From the NCBI GenBank assembly GCA_963969345.1, contig OZ017767.1, positions 11,786,471 through 11,850,470 on the forward strand: DNA of 64,000 nt, in the 5' to 3' direction. This stretch comes from Turbatrix aceti (Eukaryota; Nematoda; Chromadorea; Rhabditida; Panagrolaimidae). Of this stretch, positions 61,201 to 64,000 are shown one piece after another (within the stretch, counting starts at the first letter, position 1; each line of letters opens with the position of its first letter). The translations under genes and the position numbers were made by a program. Under the pieces are notes generated by a model. The model was not told the DNA's origin. It saw only the letters and a program-made list of their open reading frames with translations, and did no database searches.

Positions 61201-62993
61201 AAGCCACACCGAGGTCATTCTTAGCGGTTGCGTTGTAGCGACCGAGTTTGACCGGACTGTTGATGACAAGGGTCGATTTGTTGGAAATTGAAGAATCGAG
61301 ATCGTAATTTTTGGATTTACGGATCTCAAAGCCGTTGACATTCCACTTGATGTCAGCCGGAGGTGCAGCCGAGACTTCAGCCGTGAGAACAAGCTTTTCG
61401 TTTGGTGATACGGTAATTTCAGAGGGTAACGAGTTGACAAAAACTGGTGGCTGTGGCGCAAATTTGGTGCTTCGAAGTGGGGATTTTTTAAGAAATGTTG
61501 TTGTCTTTTCCATGAAAGTTTCTAAAAGGGAATAATAATAATATTTTTAAAATTTTAAAATTATATTTTTTTTTCGACAAAATGAAATTTTTTTTTCGCA
61601 AAAAAAAATTTTACTTTAAATTATTTTTATCGTATACAAAATATTTTGTAAAAATAATTAACAAAATCAAATCCTTACCAGTTTCGTAGCTTGTTATTTT
61701 TTCTTCTTCATTAAATTCAGGAGGCGATCGGGTTCTGGGCATGCTAGCTGATCGCTGAACCCCTTCGGAGACTGTCAGGTTGCTTGCGCCTGATGCTTGC
61801 GCAATTGAAACCGACATTCCAGCTCCAGGCTTGCTGGCTGGACGCGGTAGAGTCCGATGGTGCATCTGTGCAATCTGCAGGTGACCAACTTCACCTTGAT
61901 CATTTTCAATCTCGATATAAGCCGAGCTCTTTGCAATACCGTATTCGTTCTGTGCAATAACAGTATACTGACCGCCTTCTGGGATTTTGAAATGCGCAAT
62001 GCTACGTGTCGAAGTGGGATCGTAAAATTCAACGTTTCCGGTAGCTGGTGTCATTTTACGTCCATTGACGTACCAGATGAATTTGACGGCGGACGAAGAT
62101 TCGACTTCAACATCGATCAAGGCTTCAGCGCCGGGGCGAAGTGTCAAGTGAGGTATCTGGCTGATGAATTTGGGTGGTCGCTGCAGCACTGCCCTGGATG
62201 TGGTATCTTGAATTTCAAGATATTCCTCGGAGGACGAAGAAGTGAGTAGCTTCTGCCGAGCTTTTCCATCTGAAAAAAATGTTTAGTTAAAAAAAATGCA
62301 TTCCTAATCATACCCAATACGGTAATGTAACCATAACTCTTGGATGTACCGGTAGGATTCGTCGCTGAGCAGCTGTAGACTCCCTCAACTGGACCGTTGA
62401 CAGTCAGAGTTGTCAAATTCATGGCATGTGCGACTTGAAAGCGTCGACGATCCAATACCACGGGTTTGTCGTTGCAGAACCACTCAAAAAAGGACGGAGG
62501 GTCGCTGTTGACAGCGACGATAAGAGTCAGGCGAGCGTCGTCAAAGACGCGGTACGCCTTGATGACCTGCGTGAACTTGGGGGGAGCAGCGGCTTCGATG
62601 CTTTTGATCTCGGACGACCAGTGTTCTTCGGTATAGAACCTGTCCTGGATGCCTTCGTGTCGAATGACGTGGGTTTGAGCAAAACTACGGCCGTCAGGTG
62701 AGGCTTGACGGATCACCGTTTCTCGATCTGAAAAAATAATGTTGAGGTAAAAATTTCAAAACAAAAAATTTCCTGCCTGTTGCAAAAGTAGACAACGGTG
62801 AATGTTGTGCAAAGTACTGAGATCGTCGATTGAGTGTGCCTCCCGGACTTCCGCCATCAACACTGCCGCCAACCGGTGATCGTAATAAGTCGTTATTCCC
62901 ACCACTTATTCCGGGCACCAGATGTTGGACTGCGGCTTGTGGCTGCTGGCCCCCGGGATTCCGTTGCTGCTGTTGGTTGTGGTGAGGGTGCAT
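1..62993 (-). CDS. ttn-1: Giant titin-family protein (TTN-1-like), 25 exons, C-terminus beyond window
   Basis: Spliced gene on the minus strand, starting at ATG 62993 and still open at base 1. Coding exons: 62993-62777, 62727-62314, 62269-61679, 61521-59094, 59042-57144, 57093-56458, 56399-55923, 55869-55369, 55314-54820, 54767-53510, 53463-53299, 53251-52977, 52645-52503, 51821-48120, 47958-47650, 47356-47016, 46968-46011, 45963-45728, 45680-45586, 45533-45394, 45341-44999, 44854-10001, 9097-8941, 7633-7532, 7217-1. All junctions agree in phase. About 20 Ig domains are followed by PEVK-like and helical tandem repeats. Proteins of this type are sarcomeric scaffolds and springs. No Fn3 or kinase domain is visible; in nematode titins these lie nearer the C-terminus, so beyond the left edge. 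Three lesions near 19.92, 19.39 and 16.9 kb break the frame inside repeats. Family assignment is fairly sure; orthology to ttn-1 is an inference from architecture. Confidence 0.82.
7218..7531 (-). other. Intron 24, 314 bp
   Basis: AT-rich intron with donor GTTTGT and 3' splice site TTCATTTCAG. Nothing else recognisable in it. Confidence 0.7.
7532..7633 (-). CDS. ttn-1: Titin exon 24: 102-nt Lys/Pro/Glu cassette
   Basis: Encodes 34 residues: EQEEPKPEPVPVEAKKDEP, then a Lys-rich run ending RKSTISA. Composition is PEVK-like. 3' splice site CCCTTTGCAG; donor GCAG/GTTTGT. Phase 1-1 and a multiple of three, so it can be included or skipped freely. It is too short to stand out as an open frame and is supported by phase match with exons 23 and 25. 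Confidence 0.72.
7634..8940 (-). other. Intron 23, 1,307 bp, with a GC-rich island
   Basis: The longest intron. AT-rich flanks surround a GC-rich island at about 8090-8500. Minus-strand reading of 8002-8140 looks coding-like (VVPLLAAKNLIEISTTT) and stops at 8002, preceded by an acceptor-like TTTCTGTTTCTGTAG ending at 8031. No canonical AATAAA was seen just downstream. Treated as an intron with a possible alternative exon or internal promoter. Confidence 0.55.
8941..9097 (-). CDS. ttn-1: Titin exon 23: short linker exon
   Basis: 157 nt, phase 0 to 1. Encodes 52 residues (KIQLDILVPSSEEQITRN, ATLLVKLKN) with alternating Val/Ile and acidic residues, like the parts of exons 22 and 25 around it. 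3' splice site ACAATTGCAG; donor AACG/GTAGGC. Confidence 0.75.
9098..10000 (-). other. Intron 22, 903 bp
   Basis: Mostly AT-rich. Contains a CCCGA/TCGGG repeat element (9292-9481) and a GC-richer stretch at about 9710-9840. No coding exon that fits phase was seen. Confidence 0.7.
9292..9481. mobile_element. Short element of CCCGA/TCGGG repeats with 10-bp terminal inverted repeats
   Basis: Begins CAGTGTTGTCGGGTT and ends AACCCGACAA. TTGTCGGGTT (9297-9306) and AACCCGACAA (9472-9481) are perfect inverted repeats. The interior is tandem CCCGA, CGGGT and CCCGAATTTTTCGGG. CAGTGTTG-type ends with CGGGT runs recall hAT-like non-autonomous elements, but I cannot see a clear 8-bp target duplication. 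A simple-repeat expansion is the alternative. Confidence 0.5.
10001..44854 (-). CDS. ttn-1: Titin exon 22: giant repeat exon of about 34.9 kb (elastic plus helical regions)
   Basis: One continuous exon with no plausible intron. Order: second half of the exon 21/22 Ig (NIFDDGLALLELKNIT); about 190 acidic residues; PEVK/PEVT-like repeats (44180-29217); a 200-N gap; a 25-residue Ala/Lys/Glu repeat (29016-20150); a unique spacer (20146-19848); an 18/25-residue helical repeat (19847-12665); spacer copy 2 (12664-12371); more helical repeat (12370-10730); and a unique acidic tail with a PKKKKKRHHK basic patch, ending SSPLMQ. The acceptor is TTTTTTTCAG at 44855 and the donor CAG/GTCAGT at 10001. Frame is lost at 19915-19922 (stop), regained at about 19391 by an insertion, and changed again at 16845-16912. 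The rest of the region is fully open, and I infer that most lesions are assembly errors. Confidence 0.8.
10730..12370 (-). repeat. 54/75-nt helical repeat, block III
   Basis: Same unit family as block II, about 1.6 kb, with long runs of the 18-residue unit. Distinguishable from block II by GCAGATTCC in place of GCGGATTCC (plus strand) at the Glu-Ser-Ala codons. In frame throughout. Confidence 0.9.
12371..12664 (-). repeat. Unique spacer between helical blocks, copy A (intact)
   Basis: Intact copy of the spacer. Basic segment KKQRLRRKNLPDDYEDD followed by AVIIKNIEPETMLEATRR. Separates blocks II and III in one open frame. Shares the variants of copy B apart from a few substitutions and the frame-breaking difference. 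Confidence 0.9.
16845..16912 (-). other. Cluster of insertions (net +5) in block II
   Basis: Within about 70 bp one 75-nt unit carries four insertion sites relative to consensus (plus strand: CAGCTCTTCCTGC for CAGCCTTCTGC; AAGCTGCGGCC for AAGCTCGGCC; TCTTGCTGCAG for TCTTCTGCAG; GCAGCCCGCGG for GCAGCCGCGG). The frame changes permanently here and stays in phase down to 10001. Confidence 0.87.
19391..19395 (-). other. One-base insertion in block II
   Basis: Plus strand reads TCTGCGAGCC where neighbouring units read TCTGCAGCC or TCTGGAGCC. The extra base moves the helical-repeat frame back to that used upstream of 19.92 kb. Confidence 0.85.
19848..20146 (-). repeat. Unique spacer between helical blocks, copy B (frame-broken)
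   Basis: Non-repetitive spacer with landmarks NNSAYDAKLNEDAQKSDAQ, SPQSKLFADIKIDGLRAIE, KKQRLRRKNLPDDYEDD and TMLEATRRVSNEIQ. It is an almost identical second copy of 12371-12664. Relative to that copy it has an extra Ile codon and a one-base deletion that brings TAA TAA into frame at about 19915-19920. Confidence 0.9.
19915..19922 (-). other. Frame-breaking deletion with stop codons in spacer copy B
   Basis: The intact copy reads GCAGTCATAATAAAAAAT; here it is GCAGTTTAATAAAAAAT, one base shorter, so the frame meets TAA TAA. Downstream protein similarity resumes at once in another frame. Confidence 0.85.
20150..29016 (-). repeat. 75-nt (25-residue) Ala/Lys/Glu helical repeat, block I
   Basis: About 120 tandem units of 25 residues with the landmarks KAELEAKQ, KADAEAAAKKK and AAEDAK. 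A shorter 57-nt variant, lacking six residues (reading KKKAAELEAK), is interspersed from about 22.2 kb up. No Pro or Gly; Glu/Lys spacing favours i to i+4 salt bridges. Expected to form a very long alpha-helix or coiled coil. Units differ mainly by synonymous changes (TTC/TTT at the Lys codons, GCG/GCA at Ala). Confidence 0.93.
22124..22151 (-). other. Compensated indel cluster (net -3) in block I
   Basis: Three separate one-base losses within about 30 bp of a repeat unit otherwise like its neighbours. The local protein becomes ARRRLPKSQKAELE before the normal frame returns. Same error style as the cluster near 16.9 kb. Confidence 0.85.
29017..29216. other. Assembly gap of exactly 200 N
   Basis: A run of 200 N lies exactly where the PEVK-like repeat meets helical block I. 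The round length indicates a placeholder, so both repeat counts and the real junction are unknown. The frames on either side happen to agree across 200 N, which is not evidence of the true length. Confidence 0.97.
29217..44180 (-). repeat. PEVK/PEVT-like hierarchical tandem repeat
   Basis: Nested coding repeat. The inner unit is 60 nt (KPVEAAPEEQKPAEAAPAPE). One to several inner units are followed by a 46-residue block containing HKISEQVVEVTTEVTKLPG. The composite therefore comes as 198, 258 or 318 nt (66, 86 or 106 residues), with occasional longer forms (five inner units near 35.1-35.3 kb). Mean spacing implies roughly fifty composites. Composition is almost wholly Pro, Glu, Ala, Val, Lys and Thr, as in titin elastic segments. 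Near-identity at DNA level indicates recent expansion or homogenisation. Confidence 0.93.
44999..45341 (-). CDS. ttn-1: Titin exon 21: linker and first half of a duplicated-type Ig
   Basis: An acidic linker (ERGTSTDREEDEDTLTL) leads to the first half of an Ig of the exon 5-10 type (YGQKPAFSRPLES, VSGLPIPEVAWTIEPEN). It ends in phase 2 at exactly the same position of the fold (TC/GTGAGT), so this is a dispersed member of that duplication family. Confidence 0.85.
45394..45533 (-). CDS. ttn-1: Titin exon 20: end of the three-exon Ig
   Basis: 140 nt. Encodes KYKIITEDGIAILVIEK and the F strand AVFTCEAVNAIG, ending CNIRVE. Phase 2 to 1. Confidence 0.82.
45586..45680 (-). CDS. ttn-1: Titin exon 19: middle of an Ig domain
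   Basis: 95 nt. Encodes strands B-C with the Cys and Trp landmarks (RIQLKCNFSGYPYPQIKW). 3' splice site TTTCTTCAG; donor AG/GTACGA. Phase 0 to 2. Recognisable only when joined to exons 18 and 20. Confidence 0.8.
45728..45963 (-). CDS. ttn-1: Titin exon 18: linker and start of a three-exon Ig
   Basis: 236 nt between two 47-bp introns. Encodes an acidic linker (NVPERIEAISLVSVEAF) and the first strand of the next Ig (GKIPVFGQKLPQDIYVK). Supported by TTTTCAG at the 3' splice site, AAG/GTAAAT at the donor, and phase agreement with both neighbours (1 to 0). Confidence 0.8.
46011..46968 (-). CDS. ttn-1: Titin exon 17: Pro/Glu linker, unknown segment, Ig domain
   Basis: Starts with a Pro/Glu-rich stretch (PEPEWELEPKPEQEPQIED), then a basic RRQRRHRHRQ patch and a PPSY motif (a candidate WW-domain ligand, inferred only). 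A segment of about 90 residues of no recognised family follows (CYFVRLGDRSDFETTVEYG). It ends in an Ig: EPPVFILPLPEDRI, HATWYIDGIAL, AQLVCIIRNSAGQAS. Phase 0 to 1. Confidence 0.82.
47016..47356 (-). CDS. ttn-1: Titin exon 16: acidic non-Ig linker
   Basis: 341 nt. Encodes an acidic, partly helical linker (EGWEESEEAPRTPPST, SSDQLAALEAALVDRKV, AYNILSTALEEAVAVLQRV). No recognised domain. Phase 1 to 0, donor TCG/GTACAT. Confidence 0.78.
47650..47958 (-). CDS. ttn-1: Titin exon 15: single Ig domain
   Basis: 309 nt, phase 1-1. One Ig preceded by an acidic lead. Signatures: PPGSTATIACELES (strand B), LVWQRNNQDL (core Trp), DSGVYSVRINETQ (strand F, Cys replaced by Ser), ending QITIIE. The donor is GAAG/GTCGAC, weak but the only one in phase; reading on reaches a stop at 47561. 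Confidence 0.8.
48120..51821 (-). CDS. ttn-1: Titin exon 14: linker, helical segment, acidic region, two Ig domains
   Basis: A 3.7-kb exon of about 1,234 residues. A basic/Ser-Thr lead (LRKIKRLRTPSLGRSS, STPTTSSTPTS) comes first. A predicted alpha-helical region of about 270 residues lies near 50.9-50.0 kb (DIDMLRHAIDEVQADLGKA, NLERELVVDEEHSINEELR, LDAILDTLRNWQKPLD). A long acidic, Ser/Thr-rich stretch follows. Two Ig domains close the exon: NIPTYVIKHSSTAS/EIQWYKGTEP, and FVMEGQEATFSCQT/KVTWYRDQEL with TYYACYNGATS. The start is set by the 3' splice site CATTTTAG in matching phase 1. The helical part resembles a spectrin-like bundle only loosely; I do not assign a family. Confidence 0.84.
51822..52502 (-). 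other. Intron 13, 681 bp
   Basis: AT-rich with TG/CA runs near 51.9-52.4 kb. The frame of exon 14 stays open about 120 bp into it, so a longer exon or an internal promoter with a start at MPLADSY (51780) is possible. No clear promoter motif seen. Confidence 0.6.
52503..52645 (-). CDS. ttn-1: Titin exon 13: second half of the exon 12 Ig
   Basis: 143 nt completing the Ig begun in exon 12: EIVYEDGISVLRF, then the canonical F strand EGEYVCEAFNSAG, ending CFVRVRE. Phase 2 to phase 1. With exon 12 it makes one of the few Ig domains here with both canonical Cys. Confidence 0.83.
52646..52976 (-). other. Intron 12, 331 bp
   Basis: AT-rich intron splitting the exon 12/13 Ig, with donor GTAAGT and 3' splice site TTTTTTTCAG. 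I see no gene, repeat or RNA in it. Confidence 0.75.
52977..53251 (-). CDS. ttn-1: Titin exon 12: first half of an Ig domain
   Basis: A Ser/Thr/Asp/Glu-rich lead (TTQSQDTKTADDMT) runs into the Ig start RPPIFRQGLQDTTF, with the B-strand Cys in AALKCIVLG and the core Trp in EIAWSVDSD. Ends phase 2 (CCC ACT GA/GTAAGT), the same split point as in the duplicated Ig series. Confidence 0.83.
53299..53463 (-). CDS. ttn-1: Titin exon 11: short acidic linker exon
   Basis: 165 nt, phase 0-0, encoding 55 acidic residues (SASPEADEDIFQDTF, PVEPEVPQSILDYG, KLLYEVLSELQ). No domain. A symmetric exon that could be skipped without a frame change. Confidence 0.75.
53510..54767 (-). CDS. ttn-1: Titin exon 10: last half-Ig of the series, Gln/Pro/Glu linker
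   Basis: Completes the exon 9/10 Ig (EIFEDGVAILDITNIT, IACSAKNDKGS). About 150 residues rich in Gln, Pro and Glu follow (KQPPQQESFVEVQKVEE). A less biased acidic region of about 200 residues follows (EEEGFELVPREEVLGVPSI, VAVTFEEAIRKATAEGEADV), ending YKWLVFGDKDSTSRSATWVF. I recognise no domain in the second half. Ends phase 0 (AGA/GTGAGT). Confidence 0.83.
54820..55314 (-). CDS. ttn-1: Titin exon 9: duplicated half-Ig / linker / half-Ig cassette
   Basis: 495 nt, phase 2-2. Opens EVFEDGVALLTLTKIT, with VACSAKNSKGS for strand F. The Glu/Gln/Thr linker leads to YGQKPAFDRLLES and VSGLPIPEVKWTVEPEN. Last complete member of the duplication series; its second Ig is completed in exon 10. Confidence 0.87.
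55369..55869 (-). CDS. ttn-1: Titin exon 8: duplicated half-Ig / linker / half-Ig cassette
   Basis: 501 nt, phase 2-2. Opens with the half-Ig EVFEDGVAILDLTNIT, has an acidic linker (ARGDVAKEPERVPQDF), and ends with YGQKPVFDRLLES and VSGLPTPEVKWTVEPED. Closely similar to exons 6, 7 and 9, which indicates tandem exon duplication. Confidence 0.87.
55923..56399 (-). CDS. ttn-1: Titin exon 7: duplicated half-Ig / linker / half-Ig cassette
   Basis: 477 nt, phase 2-2, same layout as exon 6. The linker is shorter (VVQQPEQQLEHEHASQ). One variation in the A-strand region: YIQKPGFDRLLES instead of YGQKPVF. Ends AC/GTCAGT, an acceptable but non-consensus donor. Confidence 0.85.
56458..57093 (-). CDS. 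ttn-1: Titin exon 6: duplicated half-Ig / linker / half-Ig cassette
   Basis: 636 nt, phase 2-2. Encodes the C-terminal half of one Ig (EVFEDGVAILDLSNIT, VACSAKNEKGS), a Glu/Thr/Pro linker, and the N-terminal half of the next Ig (YGQKPVFDRLLES, VSGLPIPEVTWSVEPES). First of four successive exons with this layout, so the Ig fold is completed only by splicing. Confidence 0.87.
57144..59042 (-). CDS. ttn-1: Titin exon 5: Ig half, long Gln/Pro/Glu linker, first half of duplicated Ig
   Basis: Opens with the second half of the exon 4/5 Ig, which has a normal F-strand Cys (VYECRATNAFG). A linker of about 450 residues follows, dominated by Gln, Pro, Glu and Val (EQPQQSPQQV, VQLEVQPDLQQQQEQ), with a basic KKKRKR patch near 58710; it is probably disordered and extensible. 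The exon ends with the first half of the recurrent Ig type (LYDxx-like tail YGQKPVFDRLLES to GLPIPEVKWTVEPE). Ends phase 2 (AA/GTGAGT). Confidence 0.85.
59094..61521 (-). CDS. ttn-1: Titin exon 4: five complete Ig domains and half of a sixth
   Basis: A 2.4-kb exon (about residues 408-1216). Five Ig domains are recognisable from their A-strand and W-strand signatures: PPVFVNSLPS/DIKWNVNG, PIIVGDPASE/GIHWFQNN, APRIVTGFAP/SFLWRVNN, FPIFVDALPA/TFRWFADG and PPRFVELLSS/EFVWFLKG. Most lack the usual Cys pair. A linker of about 130 residues rich in Glu, Ala and Pro (a short PAPAPAPA run) precedes the first half of a sixth Ig (PPHFEIARETY to WYKDDVKLEEN), completed in exon 5. Starts phase 1, ends phase 2. 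Confidence 0.88.
61679..62269 (-). CDS. ttn-1: Titin exon 3: Ig domain 2 plus Ser/Pro linker
   Basis: Encodes about 197 residues. A Ser-rich stretch is followed by an Ig domain from RPPKFISQIPHLTL to SSAYIEIEN, with FIWYVNG for the core Trp and QYTVIAQNEYG for strand F; both canonical Cys are absent. A Ser/Arg/Pro-rich linker (PRPASKPG, RSASMPRTRSPPEF) follows and may be phosphorylated. Symmetric phase 1-1, so skipping it would keep frame. Confidence 0.85.
62314..62727 (-). CDS. ttn-1: Titin exon 2: Ig domain 1
   Basis: Encodes roughly residues 73-210. After a short linker, an I-set Ig domain runs from PPKFTQVIKAYRV to SYGYITVL. It has the core Trp (EWFCND) and the F-strand signature VYSCSATNPTG. 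The B-strand Cys is replaced (LIVAVN), which is common in muscle Ig domains that lack a disulphide. Phase 1 at both ends. The 3' splice site is TTTTTTCAG and the donor is G/GTATGA. Confidence 0.85.
62728..62776 (-). other. Intron 1, 49 bp, GC-AG
   Basis: Representative of the gene's introns: 17 of 24 are 44-58 bp, AT-rich and end in a T-rich 3' splice site. It is the only one with a non-GT donor. Confidence 0.75.
62775..62776 (-). other. GC donor of intron 1
   Basis: The exon ends ACAG and the intron starts GCAGGA. The 49-bp intron ends TTTTTTCAG. The GC site gives the right phase and no in-phase GT was seen nearby. Confidence 0.75.
62777..62993 (-). CDS. ttn-1: Titin exon 1: start codon and Gln/Gly/Pro-rich N-terminus
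   Basis: Encodes about 72 residues, His/Gln/Gly/Pro-rich and probably disordered, beginning MHPHHNQQQQ. ATG 62993 is preceded by AAAC, a favourable nematode start context, and an in-frame TGA lies two codons upstream, so this is the first possible Met if no intron intervenes. The exon ends in phase 1 (ACA G). Its donor is GC rather than GT; the phase matches exon 2 exactly (G+AT = Asp). Confidence 0.75.
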
Positions 62994-64000
62994 GTTTCAC
63001 GTAAGTCTTCTGGGATGGATCCTCCACTTCGTTAAACAGGGCACATTTGATAGGCTATAAATTTTTTTGAACAGATTTTTTTTATTCAATATGAATTTGT
63101 TTTTCCTGATTTGAGATAAAATTTAAAATTTTATGAATATGAAATTTATACCATGAATAATGTATTTTTTTGTCAGAACGTTGCTTGCAACGTGCAAAAT
63201 ATGTTCTAACAATTATTTAAAATCTTAATTCACCTGTAAGCTAATTAGGTAATTAATGTAAGCTAATCAGATGATGCAAAAATAGTTTTTAAAACAGTCC
63301 GAAAAATTATTTTTTTGACGTTTTAGCTCAAAAAATATTTATGATCAATTTCAATTTGACAGTCCCTAGAAAGATAAATTTTAAAACCCCAAAGAAGTTT
63401 TTAAAAATTCGTTTGGACACGATTTTTTACGACAGCTGTTAGGTGCAGGCAACAAGCATAAAACAAAGTGTCAAATATAATATTTAAAATTGTAATGAAA
63501 TCGAAAAATGTGTAAACATAATGGCAAAAAAATCACTGAAAGAAAATGAAAATGCTTACAATTCACCGGAATAATTTTGACAAGAATAACAAAACGAAGG
63601 AATAAAAAATCTATTTTTTCTCGATTTGTCGATTTTCGAATTGCGTTCGTTGTCGAATCTAGAAAAACATACAAAATTAAATTTAGGGAAACAGCAATAA
63701 TATAAGGATTTTACACAAATACAAAATTTGCCAACGAAAACAAGTTGGAGTATTTATTTCAAGTATTTGAAACACGCACATCGCCTCCGCGATTTTCATT
63801 CATTAAATCGCGCCTTGACGGGAAAGCAAGCCGGAGGGGCAAACAACAACGACCCACGGCAGATGGGTAAAGGCAAGCGTCATGGGGTACGCACATTTGT
63901 TCGTTCTGCAATAAATAACAGGGGAAAAAAGGTACGATCGGCAAAGCTGCTTGCACAGTCGATAATCCCAATCAACAAAGCAGGACTTGTCTTTTTTTTC
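62994..64000. other. Upstream flank, no gene seen
   Basis: Strongly AT-rich apart from a GC-richer patch at about 63780-63900. It could be the 5' UTR, promoter or first intron of the titin gene. I see no TATA arrangement, splice leader site or convincing exon. Short open frames here have no coding character. Confidence 0.6.

Noticed and set aside
45000..62993. Several separate Ig-protein genes instead of one
   Set aside because: Adjacent exons agree in phase at every junction and many Ig domains are completed only across introns, so they belong to one transcript.
63471..63971. Two short minus-strand open frames upstream of the start
   Set aside because: Low-complexity or non-coding composition, no splice link to exon 1, and an in-frame stop directly upstream of the ATG.
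1..64000. Fn3 domains or a titin kinase domain
   Set aside because: Looked for Fn3 (WxxP...YxVxxR) and kinase (HRD, DFG) signatures in the coding frame; none seen. They are presumably beyond the left edge.

Overview
The window is almost entirely one gene: a giant titin-family muscle protein on the minus strand, read from a start ATG at 62993 down to the left edge, where it is still open. Organism: an animal with a compact genome, most likely a nematode. The reasons are the many 44-60 bp introns, T-rich 3' splice sites (TTTCAG or TTTTAG), and an architecture resembling what I remember of nematode TTN-1: N-terminal Ig domains, then P/E/V-rich and helical repeats, with kinase and Fn3 regions expected later. 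The 3' splice sites are more varied than in Caenorhabditis elegans, so I do not name a species. There are no bacterial features.

I reconstructed 25 coding exons. Every junction keeps frame and every intron but the first is GT-AG; intron 1 is GC-AG. The exons sum to about 58.0 kb, roughly 19,300 residues, and the C-terminus lies outside the window.

Layout in coding order. (1) 62993-44855: about twenty Ig domains with Q/P/E-rich linkers. One Ig type, split by a phase-2 intron, has been tandemly duplicated across exons 5-10. A helical segment and three further Ig domains lie in exons 14-15. (2) 44854-10001: a single exon of about 34.9 kb. It holds half an Ig, an acidic stretch, about 15 kb of PEVK/PEVT-like tandem repeats (29217-44180), a 200-N assembly gap, about 8.9 kb of a 25-residue Ala/Lys/Glu helical repeat (20150-29016), a unique spacer, about 7.2 kb of a related 18/25-residue repeat (12665-19847), a second copy of the spacer, about 1.6 kb more of that repeat, and a unique acidic tail. 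(3) Two small exons, 23 and 24, the latter a 102-nt Lys/Pro cassette. (4) Exon 25, at least 7.2 kb, encoding a Ser/Thr/Lys/Glu-rich region with degenerate repeats of about 77 residues.

The pattern suggests a sarcomeric spring: Ig chain, disordered elastic segment, then very long helical rods. The repeat arrays carry three frame-breaking lesions, one compensated indel cluster and an unsized gap, so exact repeat counts and the intact reading frame there are not reliable. The most notable features are the 35-kb coding exon, the nested repeats with signs of exchange between blocks, the duplicated spacer, and the exon-duplication series in the Ig region.
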